The notes under the pieces were generated by a model. It did not search any database. It saw only the letters and a program-made list of their open reading frames with translations, and was not told where the DNA came from. Below, in pieces: positions 25,325-34,279 of a stretch of DNA of 64,000 nucleotides. Origin of the DNA: Clostridiaceae bacterium (GTDB lineage: Bacteria > Bacillota > Clostridia > Saccharofermentanales > DTU023); NCBI GenBank assembly GCA_012838135.1, contig DUPV01000024.1:31093-95092 (forward strand), read 5' to 3'. The translations under genes were made by a program, and so were the position numbers. How positions within the stretch are numbered: position 1 is the first letter of the stretch; each line of letters begins with the position of its first letter.

Positions 25325-26728
25325 ATGTTAAAACACAAACACATTGACAAAATAATCATTGTAATTTTGCTTGTTGCTTCCCTCTTTACCATTCTATTCA
25401 TGAACGGGAATCTGGGTGTTCTGCCTGCCGGACAAAATCCCGGCTATGAGCATCGTTTGTTCGATGATAGTCGCGTTCATGAGATAAATATTTATTGTGA
25501 ACAATGGGATGAAATTCTCACAGATCCGCGAGCAGAACAATATAAACATGCAGATATTGAAATCGACGGTGAGCGTTTTAATAATGTCGGTTTCAGAACA
25601 AAAGGCAACAATTCTTTGCGTTTGACACATAAATACGGCTTAGAACGATATAGCTTTAAAATCGAATTTGACCATTATGCTGCCAACAGTTATTACGGCT
25701 TGGATAAATTCTCTTTAGATTCTTCTTTCCAAGATAACAGTTACTTAAAATCTTACATTACCTATGACATGATGGCCTTTATGGGTGTTCCTTCTCCCCT
25801 GACCAGCTATGTTTGGTTGACAATTAACGATCAGGCTTGGGGACTTTATTTAGCAATTGAAGAACCGGAACATGCTTTTGCCCGAAGAAATTTCGGTGTC
25901 AGTCATGGTCAACTCTATAAACCTGACTATAAAAATATTGATGCCGAAAATGCTGATGTTGCTTTAAGATATATTGACGATAATCCGGAAAATTATGACA
26001 ATATTTTTCGTAAAGCAAAATTTGATCCGACCGAACAGGATAAAAAGAATTTAATCCGGGCCTTACAGATTTTATCCACCGGAGAAAATTTAACTGATGC
26101 CGTAAATATTGATTCTGTCTTAAAATTCTTTCCGGTACAGGTTTTTGTCGTAAATCTGGACGGTTATTTAGGTAAAAACGGCCACAATTATTTTCTCTAT
26201 GAAGAAAACGGAATTATCAGTATGCTGCCGTGGGATTACAACCTGGCTTTCGGAACTTATTCACTCGGTATGCCGGAACCGATTAATGATGCCGAACTCT
26301 ATATCAATCATCCGATTGTTACGCCGGCTGCAGGTGAAATCATGTTCAAGCGTCCTCTATATCATCATCTGATGAAAAATCCGGATTGTTTTGCCCAATA
26401 TAAAGAGAACTTCGATTATCTGATTCGCGAATATTTTGAATCAGGCTACTTTTCACTGAAAGTTACTGAAACAATTGCCATGATCTCGCCCTATGTCAAA
26501 AAAGATCCGACTGCTTTTTGTTCCTTTGAAGATTATAAAATCGGTGTTCAAACATTTACCGACTTTTGTCTTTTACGAGCCGAAAGCATCCGCGGTCAAC
26601 TTAACGGAACCATACCCGCCACTATTGCCGGTCAAATTACTGCTCGGGAAGAAAATCCCGATGTATTTATTGATGCATCCAACGTTTGGCTGCCTGATCT
26701 CGGTGAAGTCGCCGATTTAAAAAAATGA
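25325..26728 (+). CDS. CotH-family kinase-like protein, membrane-anchored
   Basis: A 467-residue protein with an N-terminal hydrophobic anchor (residues 10-28) and an extracytoplasmic CotH domain. CotH proteins are atypical protein kinases; B. subtilis CotH phosphorylates spore coat proteins (established). Visible family segments are RTKGNNSLR near 98, the Lys of RYSFKIEFD, SYITYDMM, WGLYLAIEEPE, and the metal-site DYN of MLPWDYNLAFG near 305. It is the last gene of the VTC-DUF4956-CotH set. The ribosome binding site is weak. An extracellular substrate, perhaps the repeat-tailed lipoprotein, is a guess. Confidence 0.85.
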   Translation: MLKHKHIDKIIIVILLVASLFTILFMNGNLGVLPAGQNPGYEHRLFDDSRVHEINIYCEQWDEILTDPRAEQYKHADIEIDGERFNNVGFRTKGNNSLRLTHKYGLERYSFKIEFDHYAANSYYGLDKFSLDSSFQDNSYLKSYITYDMMAFMGVPSPLTSYVWLTINDQAWGLYLAIEEPEHAFARRNFGVSHGQLYKPDYKNIDAENADVALRYIDDNPENYDNIFRKAKFDPTEQDKKNLIRALQILSTGENLTDAVNIDSVLKFFPVQVFVVNLDGYLGKNGHNYFLYEENGIISMLPWDYNLAFGTYSLGMPEPINDAELYINHPIVTPAAGEIMFKRPLYHHLMKNPDCFAQYKENFDYLIREYFESGYFSLKVTETIAMISPYVKKDPTAFCSFEDYKIGVQTFTDFCLLRAESIRGQLNGTIPATIAGQITAREENPDVFIDASNVWLPDLGEVADLKK

Positions 26729-26891
26729 TAAAATAGTTTGTCAAAATCTGCATCTACTGACCATTTCTTAATATCAAAATTTATCTAATAAATTCAATAG
26801 TCGATGAAAAAAACAAGAACAACTATACATAAAACATAATAAGAATCACGTTTTTATGTGTAAAATATTATCGTTAAAGATATTCTCATGA

Positions 26892-27830
26892 TTAAAAGAA
26901 ACCATAAGACTTAAAAATGCTGATAAAAACAAAAAGCGTAAACGTTGAGAAAACTGTAGTATAAACTAACAATTGTGCTGCCAGCTGTTCATTGCCTCCC
27001 ATTTGTTGAGCCATTGTATAAGAAGTAACCGCAACCGGTCCGCCAAACAAGACTAAGAACAAAGCTAAAGCTTCTCCCCTTATTCCCATCGGAATAATAA
27101 TTAACATCACAATCAGAGGAATCAGAATCAGCCTGAACAATAAACCTTCAAACAAAAGTTTGCGTGATTCCCGATCTGTCGTAAAAACAAATCTACCGCC
27201 TAAAGCAAATAAAGCCAAAGGTGTTGCCATTTTTCCCAAAGGAAATAAAACGTTAAATAACCAATCAGACACTGAAACATTGAAGTAATTTAAAACAAGC
27301 GCAAGTAAGGATGAAATGATCAGGGGATTCTTCAAAATCCTTGCTAATACCTTGATGAAAGATACTTTTTCTTTAGCATAAAAAGAAAAAACCAGCACTG
27401 CCAAAACATTGAACAAAGGGATAAACATTACTGTCATTACACCACCTAAAGCAGAGACTTCTGTTCCCATGATGCTTTCAGTTAATTCTATTCCCAAAAG
27501 AATGAAATTCGAACGAAATGAATTCTGAATCATAACGGATTTATCTGCATTGGGAATATTTCTTTTTCCATAATAAATCATCGCCAACAGGAAAAAAACC
27601 AAAACACAGATTAAGCCGATTAATAACGGACGTGAAAGATTAACTGAAGCAAAATCCGAACGATAAATGTTAAAAAACAAATTTAAGGGTAAAAATATTC
27701 TAAACACAATCGTATTTATATCCAAAAAAGTTGCCGAGCTGATTTTCAGAATTTTCTTACTTGTAAATCCCAAGAACAAATAAATAATAAAAGGAGCTAC
27801 ACAAGAAAACGACAATAACAATATATCCAC
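26892..27830 (-). CDS. AEC-family (auxin efflux carrier-like) transporter
   Basis: A membrane protein of about 312 residues with roughly ten hydrophobic helices in two similar halves, typical of the AEC family of organic acid and auxin-like carriers. The segment NSFRSNFILLGIELTESIMG in the first half and GGPVAVTSYTMAQQMGGNEQLAAQL near the C-terminus (quoted in part: VAVTSYTMAQQMGGN) match family patterns. I use the GTG at 27830; an upstream TTG at 27854 is possible. The substrate is probably a carboxylate. It lies downstream of the sugar operon with a strong inverted repeat between, so it is likely a separate unit. Confidence 0.82.
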   Translation of the reverse strand: MDILLLSFSCVAPFIIYLFLGFTSKKILKISSATFLDINTIVFRIFLPLNLFFNIYRSDFASVNLSRPLLIGLICVLVFFLLAMIYYGKRNIPNADKSVMIQNSFRSNFILLGIELTESIMGTEVSALGGVMTVMFIPLFNVLAVLVFSFYAKEKVSFIKVLARILKNPLIISSLLALVLNYFNVSVSDWLFNVLFPLGKMATPLALFALGGRFVFTTDRESRKLLFEGLLFRLILIPLIVMLIIIPMGIRGEALALFLVLFGGPVAVTSYTMAQQMGGNEQLAAQLLVYTTVFSTFTLFVFISIFKSYGFF

Positions 27831-27928
27831 AATTCCACACTCTCTAATTAACAATTTCTATTTTCTTAATTATACAAAACTTATTATCTTAATTGTGGCA
27901 ATATAATAACTTTTATCATAATTGTTAA

Positions 27929-27964
27929 GCATAAGTGGAAAAATTGTTACTTTTCCACTTATGC
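27929..27964. terminator. Strong inverted repeat, probable end of the sugar operon
   Basis: Perfect 14-base arms, GCATAAGTGGAAAA and its complement, around an 8-base loop. It lies between the last sugar-operon gene and the AEC gene. The minus-strand 3' side lacks a long T-run, so it may act by stabilising the RNA end as well as by termination. Confidence 0.6.
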
Positions 27965-28117
27965 TGCTGGCATATTCCATGTCAATTCAGGAGCAAATAA
28001 ATATGTTGATATATTTAATGTGTGATTTCCACCAGTAGTATGAGTTGTTGTTACTGGTGGTGCTTCTGCTTTTGTTATATTTATTATTGGTACTATTTCA
28101 CACATTAAGCGTATCAT
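27959..28117 (-). CDS. Possible small protein of 52 residues, or gene fragment
   Basis: A short frame begins ATG at 28117 and ends with a TAA inside the inverted repeat at 27929-27964. The product is Thr- and Pro-rich (PPVTTTHTTGGNHTLN) and ends TWNMPAA. I see no clear ribosome binding site and recognise no family. It could be the C-terminal scrap of a surface protein or a chance frame; it is listed because it fills the 363-base gap between the sugar operon and the AEC gene. The rest of that gap holds nothing recognisable. Confidence 0.2.
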   Translation of the reverse strand: MIRLMCEIVPIINITKAEAPPVTTTHTTGGNHTLNISTYLFAPELTWNMPAA

Positions 28118-28193
28118 CGTATGCCTGTATGTCAACAATCCGGGCTTTTTATTTTCTTAGATGCGGGGACTCTCTTCACTCTCAAAGAATCTT

Positions 28194-29183
28194 TTACTTT
28201 GTTGTAAGTGCTGAATCAAATGCAATTGAAGAAGGTTTATAATTTAGTTTATTGATATATTCATAAGATTCAGTTGCCCCATAAATACGATCCATACCAC
28301 TATCTTCCCATTCTACAGATAATGGACCTTCGTATTGAAAATAGTTTAATTCTCGAACTATTCCATCAAAATCTACATCACCATGGCCTACTGATACAAA
28401 ATTCCATTTTCGTCTTGGATCTCCAAATTCTAAATGAGAACCAAGTATTCCAGCTTTATCATTTTTATTGACTTTCACATCTTTTATATGAACATGATAA
28501 ATACGATCAAAGAAGTCTCTTAAAAATGATAATTCATTAACTCCTTGCCAAACCAAATGACTAGGATCATAATTTAGTCCCAATGTTTGTCTATTGTCAA
28601 AAACTTCAAATAATGTTTTTGTTGAATAATAATCAAAAGCAATTTCAGCAGGATGCACTTCTAAAGCAAATTTAACATCATATTCATCAAAAACATCAAA
28701 AATAGGAGTCCAAAGATCATAGATTTTTTTAAATCCATCGTCAATCATTTTCGTTGTTGTTTGAGGATATGAATACCAATATTTCCAAATAGGCGATCCG
28801 GTAAAACCTGTTACAACTTTAACACCCATTTTTGCAGCAGCTTCTGCTGTTCTTTTCATTTCTTTAATAGCCCAATTCGTAATTTCAGTAGGTTTCCCTG
28901 CAATTTCCTTAGGGGCAAAATTATCTAATCGAGGATCCCAATCATCTCCTACACATTGTCCTGTTAAATGAGCTGAAATAGCATAGCATTTCAGCCCATT
29001 TTCCGATAATAAGTTTTTAATATTATCTATATATCCCGGTTCATCAATTGCTTTTGAAACATTGAAATGCGCATGTGTTGCTAATTCCAAACCATCATAA
29101 CCAATTTCTGAAACTAGTTTGCATAAATCAGCAAGATCTATGTCACCAAATTGTCCTGATGCCAATGTAATTGGTCTTGTCAT
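28194..29183 (-). CDS. Sugar phosphate isomerase/epimerase-like TIM barrel protein
   Basis: A 329-residue xylose isomerase-like TIM barrel. Metal-site segments are FALEVHPAEIAFD, LNYDPSHLVWQG, HVHIKDVK and LSVEWEDSGMD, giving the usual Glu-Asp-His-Glu set. The start at 29183 is fixed by AGGAGG 8 bases upstream. It is the last gene of the LacI-controlled operon and overlaps no neighbour; the oxidoreductase at 29227 precedes it by 43 bases. Such proteins act on keto sugars or inosose-type products made by Gfo/Idh/MocA enzymes. Confidence 0.85.
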   Translation of the reverse strand: MTRPITLASGQFGDIDLADLCKLVSEIGYDGLELATHAHFNVSKAIDEPGYIDNIKNLLSENGLKCYAISAHLTGQCVGDDWDPRLDNFAPKEIAGKPTEITNWAIKEMKRTAEAAAKMGVKVVTGFTGSPIWKYWYSYPQTTTKMIDDGFKKIYDLWTPIFDVFDEYDVKFALEVHPAEIAFDYYSTKTLFEVFDNRQTLGLNYDPSHLVWQGVNELSFLRDFFDRIYHVHIKDVKVNKNDKAGILGSHLEFGDPRRKWNFVSVGHGDVDFDGIVRELNYFQYEGPLSVEWEDSGMDRIYGATESYEYINKLNYKPSSIAFDSALTTK

Positions 29184-29226
29184 TACCACATTCCTCCTAA
29201 ATATCAATCCAAAAGTAACAAAGAAA

Positions 29227-30396
29227 TTATACTTTTTCCCATTGATTGCTTTTTGAAGAACGTGCACAAGCTTCTGCTACCTTCTCAACTCTATACGCTG
29301 TATTAAAACAAGTTGATGGTTGCTCACCAGTTGCTATTGCTTTAGCAAATTCCAACATTTCAATTGCTTTTAATTCTCCATAACCAATATTCATACCAGC
29401 AATATTCCATGTTGCATCTCCATAAGGATGAGCAGGACTGGTATATATCGTTTTAAATCCCCTCTCGGTATCCGGATCATCAGCATAGCACACTCTTATT
29501 TCATTCAAACGTTCATAGTTAAACAATATGCTCCCTTTTGTTCCATGTAATTCAACAGTAATAAAATTATGTCTTCCCCATGCATTTCTCGTTGCCTCTA
29601 AACTACCCACAGCACCGCTTTTGAAACGTAATAGCATTGTTTCTTCATCATCTGTGTCAACTTTTTCTTTTTTGGCTCCAACATCACCCTTAACTGTTCC
29701 TAATGAATCAACACCACTTTCTTGAACAGGTCTTTCATTAATATATGTTTGCATAATGGATACAACTTCATCAATATCACCAGCTAGATACTGAGCAATA
29801 TCTATAACATGGGATGCGATATCACCTAATGCTCCATATCCAGCTATTTCTTTTTGGAAACGCCATGATAATGGAGAATTGGGATCAGCAGACCAAGATT
29901 GTAAATATTGGCAACGAATATTCAAGATATTTCCTATCTTACCTTCGTCAATCAATTGTTTTGCAAAAACGATTGCCGGAACGCGTCTGTATTGATATGC
30001 GTTCATACTAATAATCCCTTTTTTTGCTGCTTCAGTAGCAGCAATGGCCATTTTTTCAGCATCTTCTATTTTCGAAGCCATCGGTTTTTCACATATTACA
30101 TGTTTACCAGCATTAAGAGCGGCTATTGATATTTCTGCATGACTATCATTTGGTGTACAAACATGCACTGCATCTATTTCTGGATCTGCAATAACATCAC
30201 GCCAATCAGTACAGCTTTTTTCAAATCCAAATCTAATTTTTGCCTCAGAAGCTATTTCTGGGACAATATCACAAACTGTCTTAAAAACAGGCATTACAGG
30301 CGATGGCCAAAATAATTTGGGCATGTTAGACATTCCTACTACATGTGCTTTACACATAAATCCAGCACCTATTACTGCAATATTTAATTTTTTCAT
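29227..30396 (-). CDS. Gfo/Idh/MocA-family NAD-dependent oxidoreductase (second copy)
   Basis: A 389-residue two-domain dehydrogenase. The Rossmann loop is NIAVIGAGFMCKAHVVG at the start, the catalytic-lysine motif EKP occurs in HVICEKPMASK near 95-105, and the C-terminal sheet domain carries GDIASHVIDIAQYL with the usual Asp/His pair. It is clearly a paralogue of the protein at 35142-36320. Each copy is next to a TIM barrel gene. Family members oxidise a hydroxyl of sugars, inositols or glycosides to a ketone. Confidence 0.88.
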   Translation of the reverse strand: MKKLNIAVIGAGFMCKAHVVGMSNMPKLFWPSPVMPVFKTVCDIVPEIASEAKIRFGFEKSCTDWRDVIADPEIDAVHVCTPNDSHAEISIAALNAGKHVICEKPMASKIEDAEKMAIAATEAAKKGIISMNAYQYRRVPAIVFAKQLIDEGKIGNILNIRCQYLQSWSADPNSPLSWRFQKEIAGYGALGDIASHVIDIAQYLAGDIDEVVSIMQTYINERPVQESGVDSLGTVKGDVGAKKEKVDTDDEETMLLRFKSGAVGSLEATRNAWGRHNFITVELHGTKGSILFNYERLNEIRVCYADDPDTERGFKTIYTSPAHPYGDATWNIAGMNIGYGELKAIEMLEFAKAIATGEQPSTCFNTAYRVEKVAEACARSSKSNQWEKV

Positions 30397-30448
30397 TATA
30401 GAACCTCCGCTTAAATTATTTATTATTATTCGATTTCTAATCTATTGT

Positions 30449-31426
30449 TTATGCTGCTTTTTGTATTTTTTGTGTTAAGTTGCTCACAGCTACTGAAACT
30501 ACAATAATGGCACCTCTTATCATCATTTGTTCTGCTGAACTCAGATTAGCCAGAATTAATGCATTGTTTATGATACCCATCAATAACGATCCAACTAAAG
30601 ATCCCAATATTGCACCTGTACCACCGGACATTGCCGTACCGCCTAAAACAACTGCAGCAATTACTGACATTTCATCACCATCTCCATAGGAAAATCTACC
30701 TGCAGATAATCTGCCTGCATATAATACTCCACCGAGACCGGCTAATAATCCAGAAATTATAAAACTAATAATTAACACTTTTTCGGTTTTGATCCCACTA
30801 TACTCTGCCGACAATCTATTGCCGCCAGTCGCTAGAACATGCCTTCCGAAACTAGATTTATAAAAAATATATGCTCCGATTAAATAAATAAGCATTGTCC
30901 AAAAAACCAAAATCGGAATAGACCCAACTGAACCGGCACCGAAAATATATGTAAAAGTATCATTATCAATTGGTATTGCGCTTGTATCAGTTATTTTCAT
31001 AGCTGATCCTCTTACTAACTGCATTACTCCGAGAGTTGCTAAGAAAGCAGGTAATCGTAATTTTGTAACTAATAATCCGTTTATTAATCCCACAAATGTT
31101 CCAAAACAAATTCCTGCCAGAACAGACAATATTATTGAACCATTTTTTTGTAGGACTAATGCCGAGAACACCGACGACATAGCTGCAACAGCACCCACGG
31201 TCAAATCTATTTGACCAGATGCCATTACAAATGTACCTCCAACAGCCATAATAGAAATAACTGCCGTCTGGCGTAATATATTTAATAAATTGGTAATATT
31301 TAAAAAGCCTTTTGGCTCAAGAAGAATTGAAAAAAACACAAAAACTATAACAAATATTATATAGACCATCAATTTGTCAAAAGGGATGGGCTTAGCATGT
31401 TTTTTATTAACTAACTTGGATTGCAT
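30449..31426 (-). CDS. Sugar ABC transporter permease, RbsC-like
   Basis: A 325-residue permease with about nine hydrophobic helices. The family signature ASGQIDLTVGAVAAMSSV near 70-87 and GRHVLATGGNRLSAEYSGI near 193-211 (cytoplasmic loop contacting the ATPase) are evident. GGAGG precedes the ATG, which lies inside the end of the ATPase gene (20-base overlap). It forms the membrane channel of the importer with the proteins at 31407 and 32969. Confidence 0.92.
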   Translation of the reverse strand: MQSKLVNKKHAKPIPFDKLMVYIIFVIVFVFFSILLEPKGFLNITNLLNILRQTAVISIMAVGGTFVMASGQIDLTVGAVAAMSSVFSALVLQKNGSIILSVLAGICFGTFVGLINGLLVTKLRLPAFLATLGVMQLVRGSAMKITDTSAIPIDNDTFTYIFGAGSVGSIPILVFWTMLIYLIGAYIFYKSSFGRHVLATGGNRLSAEYSGIKTEKVLIISFIISGLLAGLGGVLYAGRLSAGRFSYGDGDEMSVIAAVVLGGTAMSGGTGAILGSLVGSLLMGIINNALILANLSSAEQMMIRGAIIVVSVAVSNLTQKIQKAA

Positions 31427-32900
31427 ATTGCAATTCCTCCTCTTTTAAAATTTCTTTTCGCAAAATATTCTCGCTTATCACACCATCATGCAACACAAGA
31501 ATCCTATCACAGATAGCTAAAAGCTCACTTAGTTCTGAAGAAATGAAAATGACGCTATTACCTTGATCTGCATAATTTCGGACAATATTAATTATTTCTT
31601 CTTTTGCACCTATATCAATACCTGCCGTCGGCTCATCCAACATTAATACTTTAGGATTTATATCCATCCATTTTGCAATTACTGCCTTTTGCTGATTTCC
31701 ACCGGAGAGCAGATTTATTGGGTAAAACATTGATTTTGCAATAATGTTAAATTCATCTATTTTTGCTTGAGTTGCGTTAACAGCTTGATTTTCGTTAATC
31801 CAACCATTATGTTCATAGGCCTTTATATTAGGTAATAAGATATTATCTTTTAAAGTATGGATTAACACTAAACCTTGACGTCTTCTATCTTCAGGTATAA
31901 GAGCTATGCCTGCTTTTACCGCATCTGCAGAACAATTGATTTCCAAATTTTCCCCGTTCAAAAGGACAGTTCCATTTAGTTTTTTACGAATCCCAAAAAT
32001 AGTTTCTACTATTTCTGTTCTCCCACTGCCCATTAAACCAGCTAATCCTAAAATCTCTCCTTTTTTAACATCAAAATTTATATTAGTAATCTGATCATTA
32101 ATACTTAAATCAATTACTTGTAACATAACTTCATCAGAAGAATACGATCTCTCTTGCCAATTTAATAGATTTACGTCTGAAGTACTTCCTAACATATGTA
32201 AAATAATTTCTTCTATACTTGTTTCCTGAATAATACTTTCAAATACTAACTTGCCATCTCTCAACACAGACACACTATCTGCAATTTTAAAAATCTCATT
32301 CATTCTGTGAGAGATGTAAATCATCGAAACCCCTTCAGTCTTAAGAGAGTGCATTATTTCAAATAGTTTTTGTGTTTCATTATCTGTCAGAGATGCAGTT
32401 GGCTCATCTAAAACAAGAATTTTTGCATTTTTTGATAAAGCTTTTGCTATTTCAACCATTTGCTGATTACCAACACTTAAATGCTCAACAGTTATTTCCG
32501 GATTTAAATCCAAACCCATTTTATTTAAAATAAAACTCGTTTCTTCATTCATTTTTTTGGTATTCCGAAATCCATTCTTCATTATTTCTCTACCTAAAAA
32601 AATATTTTCGGAAATAGTCATTGTTTGAATGAGAGATAATTCTTGAAAAATCATAGCAATTCCATGATTTTGAGCATTTTCTACATTATGTATATCAACT
32701 TCATGTCCGTTTACTTCAATTGTTCCGCTATCTTTCGAATATACTCCTGTCATTATTTTCATAAGGGTTGATTTACCAGCCCCATTACCCCCGACAAGAG
32801 CATGAATTTCGCCTTTTCTAAGAGCAAAGTCGATATCATCTAAAACTTTAACACCAAAAGACTTTGATATTTTATTCAATTTTAAACAATAATTATCCAT
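31407..32900 (-). CDS. Sugar ABC transporter ATP-binding protein, RbsA/MglA-like
   Basis: A 497-residue protein with two fused nucleotide-binding domains. Domain 1 has Walker A GGNGAGKST near 38-46, signature LSVGNQQMVEIAKAL and Walker B ILVLDEPTASL. Domain 2 has the altered Walker A GLMGSGRTE, signature LSGGNQQKAVIAKW and VLMLDEPTAGID, the asymmetry normal for RbsA-type importers. I use the ATG at 32900 with AGG-rich DNA upstream; a start 3 codons earlier is possible. The gene overlaps the permease gene by 20 bases. Confidence 0.93.
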   Translation of the reverse strand: MDNYCLKLNKISKSFGVKVLDDIDFALRKGEIHALVGGNGAGKSTLMKIMTGVYSKDSGTIEVNGHEVDIHNVENAQNHGIAMIFQELSLIQTMTISENIFLGREIMKNGFRNTKKMNEETSFILNKMGLDLNPEITVEHLSVGNQQMVEIAKALSKNAKILVLDEPTASLTDNETQKLFEIMHSLKTEGVSMIYISHRMNEIFKIADSVSVLRDGKLVFESIIQETSIEEIILHMLGSTSDVNLLNWQERSYSSDEVMLQVIDLSINDQITNINFDVKKGEILGLAGLMGSGRTEIVETIFGIRKKLNGTVLLNGENLEINCSADAVKAGIALIPEDRRRQGLVLIHTLKDNILLPNIKAYEHNGWINENQAVNATQAKIDEFNIIAKSMFYPINLLSGGNQQKAVIAKWMDINPKVLMLDEPTAGIDIGAKEEIINIVRNYADQGNSVIFISSELSELLAICDRILVLHDGVISENILRKEILKEEELQYAIQVS

Positions 32901-32921
32901 CAAACCCATCCTAACTTAGAG

Positions 32922-32951
32922 GTGATAGGGATTATTAAAAACCCCTATCAC
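32922..32951 (-). other. Intercistronic stem-loop between binding-protein and ATPase genes
   Basis: GTGATAGGG and CCCTATCAC pair perfectly across a 12-base loop, 17 bases after the binding-protein stop. A stem at this place commonly shields the 3' end of the more abundant binding-protein message from exonucleases. The downstream start lies close by, so it may also lower ATPase translation. Confidence 0.6.
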
Positions 32952-32968
32952 AATCATCTATGATTTTT

Positions 32969-34189
32969 TTATTTTTCAAGTTCAGCAGTCAACCAATCAG
33001 GTGCTTCCATATGATATACTTTTTCATATCCTTCAATAATGTTGCTTTGATCAACACGCGTTGCAGGAACCGCAACATATGGGGGAACTTCTTTGCCTAA
33101 AAGTGCATAAGCAGCACAAGTTGCTTCTGCAACTCCTTGATCATATGGTAATTGAGCTCCTACACCCAAAACACGTCCTGATGCAATTTGCTTAGCAATA
33201 TTATTCCCAAGATCTATCGTAGAAATTAATACATCATCTCTTTCTATTGCGTTCAGTGCAGACAATACACCTTCTGCTGGGATATCCCAATGTGCAAAAA
33301 TTGCTTGTATTTCCGGATACTGTGTCATCATAGCATCTGCGATAACATCACATCCTCCTTCATCTACAAAACCTTGTTTTGATACTATTTCAATATTTGG
33401 ATATTTTTCAGCCATAGTTTTTTCAAATGCTTCTAATCTTTGGTTTGTAACAAAGAAGTTAACGTCAAAAAAGACTACTCCAATTTTTCCTTCGCCGTTT
33501 AACGCTTCACCTATTAAATCTGCTGCAATTATGCCATTTCCATAATTATCTGCCGAAACACAGCTTACATAGTTTTCACCTGCAATAAAGCCTTCAGGAA
33601 TATTATCCATGAAAACTATCTTTGTTCCTGCATCTGCAACTCTTTGGTATGCATTAGCTGTCGAAGTTGGTTCGGTTGGGAGACTTACTAAAATGTCCGG
33701 TTTACTTGCCATAATAGTTTCAAGGTCAGATACTTGTTTTTCCGGACTAAGATCCGCATCAGTTGTAGCAACAATTTCAATGCCCATCTTTTCAAAAGTA
33801 TCAGTCAGTCCTTGTAATTGAGAAGTTGCCCAGTCGTTTCCTCCATAGTGCATTGCGATTGCAGCAGTATAATTACCTTCTTTAAGTTTCTCTAGTTCTT
33901 CATCTGTCAGAGAAAGAGTTGTCGCTGAAACTGCTTTTTCGTTATTAGCACTTACAGATAATATCTCCGGCTCATCTCCTTGGTCAGATTTATCACTTTT
34001 ATCCGTTTCTTCTTCCTTTGCTTTTTCAGTTATTTCTTCTTTGTCTGCATCTTTTTCGGCATCAGTTTTTTCTTCAACCTTTTCGTCTGAATCCTTATCA
34101 GACTTTGAGTCTTTTCCTTTGCATCCTGCTACAGTTAGTAACATAACAGCCACTAACATTAGAGCAGAAATCATTTTTAGTTTTTTCAT
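32969..34189 (-). CDS. Sugar-binding lipoprotein of an ABC importer, RbsB-like
   Basis: A 406-residue periplasmic-type binding protein. It has a signal peptide with lipobox VAGC (Cys23), a charged Lys/Asp/Glu linker (about 25-75), then a type I sugar-binding domain with DADLSPEKQVSDLETIMASK near 144 (in part: KQVSDLETIMASKPD), DNIPEGFIAGENYV and GEGKIGVVFFD. Simple sugars or polyols such as inositol are possible ligands; the exact one is not readable. AGGAGG precedes the ATG and a cre-like site lies 27 bases upstream. Confidence 0.9.
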   Translation of the reverse strand: MKKLKMISALMLVAVMLLTVAGCKGKDSKSDKDSDEKVEEKTDAEKDADKEEITEKAKEEETDKSDKSDQGDEPEILSVSANNEKAVSATTLSLTDEELEKLKEGNYTAAIAMHYGGNDWATSQLQGLTDTFEKMGIEIVATTDADLSPEKQVSDLETIMASKPDILVSLPTEPTSTANAYQRVADAGTKIVFMDNIPEGFIAGENYVSCVSADNYGNGIIAADLIGEALNGEGKIGVVFFDVNFFVTNQRLEAFEKTMAEKYPNIEIVSKQGFVDEGGCDVIADAMMTQYPEIQAIFAHWDIPAEGVLSALNAIERDDVLISTIDLGNNIAKQIASGRVLGVGAQLPYDQGVAEATCAAYALLGKEVPPYVAVPATRVDQSNIIEGYEKVYHMEAPDWLTAELEK

Positions 34190-34215
34190 TTTTTCCTCCT
34201 ATAATATAAATTTTA

Positions 34216-34229
34216 TGAAATCGATTACA
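34216..34229. promoter_or_regulatory. CcpA catabolite-response element (cre-like)
   Basis: TGAAATCGATTACA fits the cre consensus TGWAANCGNTNWCA at every position. It sits 27 bases before the sugar-binding protein start, inside the operon. Glucose-dependent repression by CcpA, as a roadblock or at an internal promoter, is inferred; no ccpA gene is in the window. Confidence 0.6.
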
Positions 34230-34279
34230 TTTAAAAATACTAATCTTCAATCATTAAGTATTGAACTGAGCATTGAGCG

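Noticed and set aside
28045..28242. Leu-rich 65-residue plus-strand frame
   Set aside because: The hydrophobic chain comes from Gln/Asn/Thr repeats read antisense, with no ribosome binding site, and it runs into the epimerase gene.
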